Shown: positions 1 through 9,000 of the stretch, piece after piece
How positions within the stretch are numbered: position 1 is the stretch's first letter
Layout of the letters: each line of letters opens with the position of its first letter
Assembly (NCBI GenBank): GCA_949130485.1
Contig: OX422197.1
Span: forward strand, 5,131,193-5,195,192
Length of the DNA: 64,000 nt
Source: Agelas oroides
Taxonomy: Eukaryota > Porifera > Demospongiae > Agelasida > Agelasidae
Direction: 5' to 3'
The notes under the pieces: generated by a model
Database searches by the model: none
What the model saw: the letters and a program-made list of their open reading frames with translations, nothing else
What the model was told of the DNA's origin: nothing
Made by a program: the position numbers and the translations under genes

Positions 1-85
1 GCAATGAGAAAGTATAATCAAGACCTCATGAAGAGTTCGGCTAGTCCTGACGCCAAACCACCAGTGCCCCTCAAGAAGAGAACAG
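1..85 (+). CDS. RAPGEF1: RAPGEF1 exon a (partial at window edge)
   Basis: Open from base 1 in frame 1, ending in a single-base phase before the donor GTAAC at 86. It encodes a linker ending PDAKPPVPLKKRT, a proline/basic motif resembling a Crk-SH3 ligand. The left boundary is unknown because the window cuts it. Phase joins correctly to 1121. Confidence 0.7.
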
Positions 86-3000
86 GTAACAAGTACAACA
101 ACATCTTTGGTGCAGGAAAAGAGGCTGATTTGGCTAATACTTAATCTCATTCCCAGGCCTCCCCTGTTTTTTGTTCTCTGGTTTGTGTTCACACGGAAGC
201 TGAAGAGCGGCGAAAGCGGGGAAGGCCTGGGAACACTTATCATGTAAATGACGTCAGGTGGATGCAAGGTGGGTGCCCGACTACAAATACGTGCGCAATA
301 AACCTGAGAGCGAGTTTCTTACCAGTCAAACGGAGTACTCGTGATCTTGTGAACGTCTGGGGGTCTTGCCTAGCGACGCCTCCCCCCCCCCTACATCCAC
401 CTCATGTCCACCTTCCCAGGCCTTCCCTGTTTTTTGTCGCTCTTCCGCTTCCGTGTATTATACTGAACACAAACCGAAAAATGAGACTACCTAATACTAT
501 CAAACATGCAATTATTTCTAACTAGCTAGGACAAGATCGATGCTCGAAAACATTTAGAATAAGATAATTACTTGGCATACATGTAGCTGTTCTCCTGATT
601 GGTGGAGAGGTGTTTCCAGGTGACCCCTAGGCCATGAAGTTCAGTAGCATGAACCATCTTCAATATCTTCTCGCACTTCAGGATTGTACTAAAACTCAAA
701 TTGTGTAGAAACTTGAGAAAGTATTGGAAGCTATCTAGGCTTCAAACACCTTAGGATAGTACTGAGCTTTGTGTGGTTTCAGCAGGTGTACAATTATAAT
801 CAGCTACCAATAAAGATTGCACTTCCCCACTTGATCAAAATCATCTTACATGTATTGCACCTCCCCCTCACCTCCCCCCTCACCTCCCCCCTCACCTCCC
901 CCCTCACCTCTCCCCTCACCTCCCCCCTCATCTCCCCCATCACCTCCCCCCTCACTTCTCCCCCTCATCTCCCCCTCACCTTTCCCCCATCACCTCCCCC
1001 CATCACCTTCCCCCCTCATTCCCCCCTCACCCCCCCTCACCTCCCCATCACCTCCCCCATCACCTCCCCCATCACCTCCCCCTCATCTCCCCCTCACATC
1101 TCCCCCCTCACCTCCCACAGTTTTGATGTACAATTTCATGGTCCAGAACTATACATTTGATGACAGACTTGTGCAGCCTTTATACATCTCCAAAGAAGAA
1201 CCACCCCCTCCACCCCTCCCACCCAAGAGGAGAAGGGCAAGACCGGTTAGCAAGACATCCTTTCTATTCTCCCTTCCCTTCTGACTTTCGTTCTTTCTAT
1301 CTCCCTCCCTCCCTCCCTCCCTCCCTCCCTCCTTCCCCTCACTCTCTTTTTTATTTCGTCTGTTGCCATTCTGTATGTATTGCATGCTCACAAATGCACA
1401 CACACACACACACAAGGCGCCAGTGCATGTTGTGGAAGGGGCGGGGGTGGAAGGAAGCAGAGATACCAAGCCAGACACCAGCCTGAGCTCCAACCACAGT
1501 GCCAGCTCAGAGGACATGTTCGCGTGAGTGACAAGATGAAGATGATGCACTGTTACATGTGATTGCTATGTGGCAGTCGCGGGTAGATATTTTGTTGCGT
1601 ACTTTAGTTATGTTCAGACTGCTTTAGCACAAAACTTCTGATAAAGGTGGTGCTTATATGCGAATTCAGTACTTTGAATGTGGCGATGCAATTGAAATAC
1701 GCAATGGAATAATGTTGAAGAGGGGACTGCCATATATGTGCTTATTATCAGGGTTAGTCTTGGCCCCAAGTCCAAAACAAATCCCAGTAGTGTGGATTGC
1801 TTTCAAAAGCGATATGTGGCAGACTTGTGTAGAAATCAAAGATTATTCCGTTGCGTATATTGAGCACATTGCCGTGTTTGAAGTGTCATATCACTGAACT
1901 TCCATTAAGGGTGGGGCTCACACACGCTACACAGGACTGCCACATATACGTTTCGGATGAGGTCTGCGGACATGGCTATATCAGGGTATAATTAATAAAT
2001 GTTGGGAAAGATAGTCACTATGATGGTGCAAAGGTTCTTCAGAATAGACAAGTGCTTGTTGAAGACTGCACAACAGGTGCGCTGCCTTCTTTTGGTCCTC
2101 CACCTGTTTGACAAGCTTCCAAATGTTAGACCTGTACTAGACAATTCCGCCGTTGATCTTTGAATACGTTCTGATGAGCATGTGCAAATAGAACATACTC
2201 AGATGCTTGAAGGGATTCATTCATACCCTGGTTTTATGGCATGTGGGAGCAACAGGTAGCCTTGTTCCGGGCCTCAGTATCATTCTACAGGCAATGAAAG
2301 CTGGGGTTGTGAGAGGCTGGGAACAAGGCTAATCAACAGGCTCTTCCTAGATGTGAAATCCTGTAGAGTAGTGGTGTGAAGATATGGTCTGTATTTTCTT
2401 CTTTCCTTAGCGAGGATGCGGAGGATGGAGAAGTGAGCTACCTGGAGTGTGAGGAGGCATCAGGCTACCTCATCTTCAACAGAGAGGTTGGTTGCAGAGC
2501 TTCCATTGTATAACAAGTTTAACAAGTTGAACCAAGATGTCATTAGGTGACTTATGCAAACACACTGATATACATGTTTATATTGTATGCAGTAAACCAT
2601 AATCGCTGTTGTATACGTCACCTACTGCCTAGGATCCATACCTGTCCTCACTAGCTATATGGTTGGAACATATTTTATTATATACGTGTACATGGACGTG
2701 AACATATGAATGTGATGTTTTCTTTCCACTTTCCAGGAGGGAGGTGGGTACACCCTAAGAGGAGGTCCCATTGATGCTCTCATAGCGTACGCTGCCTCCA
2801 CCACAACTGCTGGTACATAGTTGTACATGTTTGTGTGGTTGGTTGTGATGTACAGAAAGGGTGGGAAAGGAAGCTAATAATTTGCCACTGCAGCAGCCTC
2901 ACTAACTCATAAGCTACACAAAGTATTGATAGATACTTAGAATATCACTTTTATTGCTTGCTTCCAACGCACACACACACCTACTCCAGTTAAACACTTC

Positions 3001-6000
3001 TCGGAGGCCTTTCTTCTCACTTACTACACTTTCATCAAACCAGAGGTGCTCATCAGCAGGCTACTGTACAGGTGAGTGTATACATGTATATACACACACA
3101 GACGCTGTCCACAGTTTGTATTTCCCTTCCCCTCGTTCCACTCTCTTCATCCCAGTTCCCTCTTTTCCCCCCTCCCCACTTCCCCTTCACTTTTTTCTCT
3201 CTCTCCCTCCCCTCACTCCTAATCACCATTTGTCTACCTTCCTCTCTCTTCCCCTCTCCCCCCTTTCCCCTTTTCCTTTGCCTCTCTTTCCTCTTTCCTT
3301 ACCCTTGCTCTTCTTCACCCCACTCTCGCCCTTTTCCCTCTGGCCTCACTCCTACTTTCTCCTCTCTTCTCGTCCTACCCCCACCCTCTTTACTCCACCA
3401 GATTGGATTTCTTCTACAAGCAGCAAAACTCGGCAGTGTGGACGGCCACCACTAGTCTACTGGTCAGAGTCCTCACCGGACTCAAGTGAGTCAAGATCCT
3501 GGACCCCCATTGTGACCCTTCTTTCCTCACTCATCATTGTTATGTACTTCTCCCACCCACCTCTGCCTCCCTCATATTGTTTCTCCTTCCACCCCTCCCC
3601 CCCTCTCCTCTCTTCATCTTTCTCTGTCCCTCCCTCTCCTCTCTTCATCTTTCTCTCCCCCCCTCCCCTCTCCCCTCTCCTTCCGCTCCCCCTCCATCAG
3701 TCAACCTCTCGTGAAGGAAGCTGAGGTGAAGCTGATAAACATGATCCACCAGATGCTCTCTGATGGCAACCTCAAGTTTGCACAGCTGCTTAGAAATGCC
3801 CTCGTTGACAAGGTGATTAGATATACCTACACATGAGAAACTTGAATGATGTAAGGCATTGCAGACTATACTGCAGACATGTATACTTGCCCTGGATCAG
3901 TACATGTGTATACTTGCATGTACTGTAAGCCTTTTTATGGTAGCAATTTTGAAACCTATCAAAACAAGCAGGCATTAGCCAAAATTCGCTTCGCTAGGGT
4001 TTGTGATGCCTCTGCGTTTAGCTCGTCGTTGTCAGTGCACAGGTAACACACAGTTATCTCCCAGTTGTTATACTATGTGTGACGATCATGTGATATATTT
4101 AATACATGTACAACGAAACTTGTATCAATTCGCATATCAATCGATGCAGAATTTAATATATCGTAAAATCGATATATCATTGCAGCTCTACTGTACACCA
4201 GAAGAAAGCTCTCTCTCAGTGAGCTTTATTGATGCAGGCTTTCATAATTATTACCTTATGAGGACCTTATGAGGACTTAGAGCCAATTTGTTTGCATGAC
4301 CGTTGATTCCCTGTTAAAACAGCAGCCATTGGGACATGGTTCAGTATTGCCAGCCAGTCCTGAGAAAGAGCCATCTTTTCTTTGTATGTATTAACTAGCT
4401 GGGACCAGTCTGGCTGAATACAACTCTTAGATTGATCAACAATTACAACACATAGATAACTGTATATAGCTCCTGTAAGTAGATTTGTTTTTGTTTGTTT
4501 CTCACAGCTGAACCAACTGATTCCTGACAGGAGAGCGTCAATTCCTCTTGGCAAAGCAATGTCCTCTAATGCGTAAGGTCCAGGGCATGTGCTAAGGGGG
4601 CACACATATGGAAACATGTACACACACACACACATTTGAAAAAATCTAGTGTTGAGCGTAAGTATATATACATCAGCTTACAGAGGAGTGGCATAAAAGG
4701 AGACATTTGTCTGCATGTAGTTCATTCATGGCACAGTAACTGTTGCCTGTCTGCTCATAAGTATGAAACAGTGCAAAAAAGGGGAACAATACAAAAGAAG
4801 GGAACCAGTACAGAGTTTGAAGGACACAAACATACTTTTATGTAAAGATGGCAAAACCCTTCTTTATCACCCCTCAGTTCCAAGCTCTCAAGATCCTTGC
4901 TTGACTTTCAACCAGATGACGTGGCTAAGCAGATGACCATCCTTGACAATGAACTTTTCCAGAAAGTGGATGTAAGAGATATTTGTTTGTTATACACCTT
5001 TACACAGTGTCTGTTATACATGTACATTGGTATCATGGGCTGTGGACGGTGTGCACCAAGGTGCTGTACATGTACATTGGTATCATGGGCCGTGGACGGT
5101 GTGCACCAAGGTGCTGTACATGTATATTGGTATCATGGGCCGTGGACGGTGTGCACCAGGTGCTGTACATGTACATTGGTATCACAGGCTGTGGACGGTG
5201 TGCACCAGGTGCTGTACATGTACATTGGTATCATGGGCCGTGGACGGTGTGCACCAAGGTGCTGTACATGTACATTGGTATCACGGGCCGTGGACGGTGT
5301 GCACCAGGTGCTGTACATGTACATTGGTATCACGGGCCGTGGACGGTGTGCACCAGGTGCTGTACATGTACATTGGTATCATGGGCTGTGGACGGTGTGC
5401 ACCAAGGTGCTGTACATGTACATTGGTATCACAGGCTGTGGACGGTGTGCACCAAGGTGCTGTACATGTACATTGGTATCATGGGCCGTGGACGGTGTGC
5501 ACCAAGGTGCTGTACATGTACATTGGTATCATGGGCCGTGGACGGTGTGCACCAAGGTGCTGTACATGTACATTGGTATCACGGGCCGTGGACGGTGTGC
5601 ACCAGGTGCTGTACATGTACATTGGTATCACGGGCCGTGGACGGTGTGCACCAAGGTGCTGTACATGTACATTGGTATCACGGGCCGTGGACGGTGTGCA
5701 CCAGGTGCTGTACATGTACATTGGTATCATGGGCTGTGGACGGTGTGCACCAAGGTGCTGTACATGTACATTGGTATCACGGGCCATGGACGGTGTGCAC
5801 CAGGTGCTGTACATGTACATTGGTATCATGGGCCGTGGACGGTGTGCACCAAGGTGCTGTACATGTACATTGGTATCATGGGCCGTGGACGGTGTGCACC
5901 AAGGTGCTGTACATGTACATTGGTATCATGGGCCGTGGACGGTGTGCACCAAGGTGCTGTACATGTACATTGGTATCATGGGCCGTGGATGGTGTGCACC

Positions 6001-9000
6001 AAGGTGCTGTACATCCTGTGTAAGACTCTTCTTCCTCCTTTCCCTCCTCTCTCCCTCCTCTCTCCCTCCTCTTCCCTACCATCTTTTCCATCTTCCCTCC
6101 CCTCCCTCCCCTCCCTCCCCTCCCTCCCCTCCCTCTCCTCCCTCCCCTCCCTCCCCTCCCTCCCCTCCCTCCCCTCCCTCCCCTCCCTCCCCTCCCTCCC
6201 CTCCCTTCCCTCCCTCCCCTCCCTCCCTCCCTTCCCTCCCTCCCCTCCCTCCCTCCCCTCCCTCCCTCCCTTCCCTCCCTCCCCTCCCTCCCCTCCCCTC
6301 CCCTCCCTCCCCTCCCTCCCCTCCCTCCCCTCCCTCCCCTCCCTTTCCTCCCTCCCTTTCCTCCCTCCCTTTCCTCCCTCCCTTTCCTCCCTCCATTTCC
6401 TCCCTCCCTTTCCTCCCTCCCTTTCCTCCCTCCCTTTCCTCCCTCCTCCCTCCCCTCCTTCTCTTCCCTCCTCCCTCCCCTCCCTTTCCCCTCTCCCCTC
6501 CCCTCATCTTCTCCCTTCTCCCAGGTTGCAGAGATGCTATACTGGGCAGCTGAACAGAGTGAGGAGAAGAGCCCTCAACTAACTCAGTTCACCATGCACT
6601 TCAACAATGTTTCACAATGGTAGGGCACAACTAGGGGTAGAGATAACATGGATACAATTAACATACATACATTTGTACATACATATTTATATCAAATTAC
6701 ATCACTTTCTAAGTATTTCATTGGATGAACAGCAGAGTATATGGGTCCGTTATGTAAAAAAATAGTTTCCACAAAACTTGCATGATGTAAAGAACAGTTT
6801 ACACAAAACTGAGTTATAGTTCTGTCTCAACGTATAGATTGGGTGTACTACCTATACTCAGAGTATAGACACGATATACTCCGCTAGATTGTTTATACTA
6901 TACTAGTATAGGTAGTATATCCAATACATGTACAAAGTGTAGTTTGGATGAACAAAGATCACTGCTTTGTGTTTGTGTTGTCCTCCAGGACAAAGACAAG
7001 ACTGCTGGGGAAGACAATGGACATGAGGACAAGAGTGAAGCTAATGCTGCACTTTATCTCCATAATGAAGGTACAATACTACACACAGTGGGGGTAGTGG
7101 CTCTATCTAGTGCCCACCGTACTTTAACTAACCATGTAGTAAGGCTGATAAGGTAGTAACCTACATGTACTGCACAAGGACATTTCATTTGGGATAACTA
7201 GGCGATCCAACTAAAGCTAGTTTGAAGGGGAACGGTGTCTTGTATCTCCTTTGAAGGATGTCTTAGTAAACTTTCTTCTAAAATTGAGGTAGAGATAAGT
7301 GCAACCAGAAAGAAGAAATAAAATCTCTGCTGCTAGAGTCTGGAACATTTTGAGCCATAGTGTAGTGCTTTGGAAGAGTATTTTTTAGAATGGTAGAATT
7401 CAGGAAGAGTACCAGTACGATGTCTACGTTTTGACCCAACACTTGACATTCAACACTCCACACACTCTACAGTGTCTACGAGAGCGCTACAACAACTTCA
7501 ACTCCTACCTTGCCATCCTCTCTGCCATCGAGTCCTCTCCTGTCTCCCGCTTGGACTGGCCCGACAGAGTCATCAAGGTATGCGGGAGAAAAGTGATCAT
7601 GTGCACATGTATACATGTGTTGGGAAAGCCATGTTAGATGTAGCTAGCCAGTGTAGCTACCAGTTATGTGGTATGTAAGCACAGGATGCCTTATGCCCTC
7701 ATGGGCACTGTTACAGTTGCTGCCAATTTGGTGCCCATGTTTGTCACTTTGCTCTTGTGTGCCTGATGCCACGTGCCATGGAACATGTGTTTGTGAGCTT
7801 TCATGACCTGAATGTGCCATGTGTAAATACAGTTGAATCGCTCCCTATTTTGTTCATTATCCAGGGTCTGGAGGATCCCCGAGCATTGATAGACAACAGA
7901 GGGTCTTTCAAGAACTACCGTGAAGCCTTTGCACAAGCTAAACCACCATGCATCCCTTACATGTAAGTTTCTCTGAATGCATACCAGCCGCTGAAAAAGT
8001 TTGTGTGTTTGCCTGTCTTCATGTCTTGTTGCAGTTTTGCTATTTAGTGATCTCTACGTGCCTGCATGAAGTAGCATCTTATGATTGTCCCTTCAGCTTT
8101 TACCATAGTACCTCTAAATTTGCGTTGCTCAAAGACTCTCTAAAAATGACGATTCTTGTCAAGTTCTCATCAGTTGATATCTAATTGTGGGTATGTACGG
8201 GCTATCTAAACCTCTAACCTTGCTTCAAAATTGTAAATACGTAAACTGCAATTTCTATTTTTACGTCACCAACAGCAACATTTTATTTATAAATAGGGAT
8301 GCGATCATTTATTGTAGTGAGGCACCAATGGCTGGTCATTCGTTTTTAATCTCCAGTTCCTCATGATCGCTGCCCGGTAGATCATTGCTCAGGACTATCA
8401 CCTTTCATGGTCTCTGTGGTCTGGGTTTTGTTTTTTTGGTGGGAGAGGGTATTGAAAATGTTCTCCATCAGAGTGACATCAGCGGTCGACCTTCAGTTTG
8501 CAAGAAGAAATTTGCTGCCATAGTTTATCAAAGTGACAATTGTACATGGCGTACTGCGTCAATCGCACCCAAGTTTCTACATGTAATTGTTGTGACACCA
8601 GGTCTGTTTATTTTACAGGGTATTTTCTAATGTTGCGAATTTTTTTTGATGATACAAATTTAGAGGTACTATGGTACCGTGTATTTCAGGTTGGCTGTCC
8701 AAGAAAGCAACAGAAAGCAAGGTTTAGCAATTTTCATTGGTCACTTTGAATCAACAGTTTATATCATGCAGACAACCAACCTGAAAATGTATGTTTTACT
8801 GTAACATGGTAGCCTCATTCCCAGGCCATGTGGCCTGGGAATGAGGCTCTAAATACATGTACTTTCAAGATAGAAAGAAGTGGACTAAGGTTGCATATCC
8901 TTGTTGCTATTTGTGATCAAAGTCTATCCTGTATATTATCCCTCCTTCACTGTGCAGTGGTCTATACCTGCAAGACCTGACCTTCATTGAGATGCAGCCC

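Larger units (their letters stand above)
86..1120 (+). other. RAPGEF1 intron with two MITE-like copies and a pyrimidine-rich tandem repeat
   Basis: The intron runs from GTAAC to CTCCCACAG. It contains two short inverted-repeat elements (146-237 and 411-480) and a C/T-rich 12-bp tandem repeat (about 858-1114) that runs up to the acceptor. No other coding exon is visible; the ORFs here come from the repeats. Confidence 0.65.

Noticed and set aside
262..525. ORF sharing an FFxALPLPCIILNxNR peptide with another ORF at 13910-14116
   Set aside because: The shared peptide is the translation of the MITE core (411-480 and 13981-14070), not a protein family.
1658..1897. 79-codon ORF in the intron as an extra RAPGEF1 exon
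   Set aside because: No matching splice sites are needed, since exons c and d already join in phase, and it has no GEF-like residues.
2954..3724. 256-codon ORF
   Set aside because: Mostly translation of C/T-rich introns; it overlaps three real exons in a different or partial frame.
5010..6014. Regular direct repeats as a CRISPR array
   Set aside because: There are no unique spacers; whole units are alike, the context is a eukaryotic intron, and there are no cas genes.
4897..6582. ORFs of 561, 508 and 346 codons across the intronic repeats
   Set aside because: They consist of the 49/50-bp minisatellite and the CCCTCCCT tract read through; the true exons at 4878-4971 and 6525-6619 splice around them.
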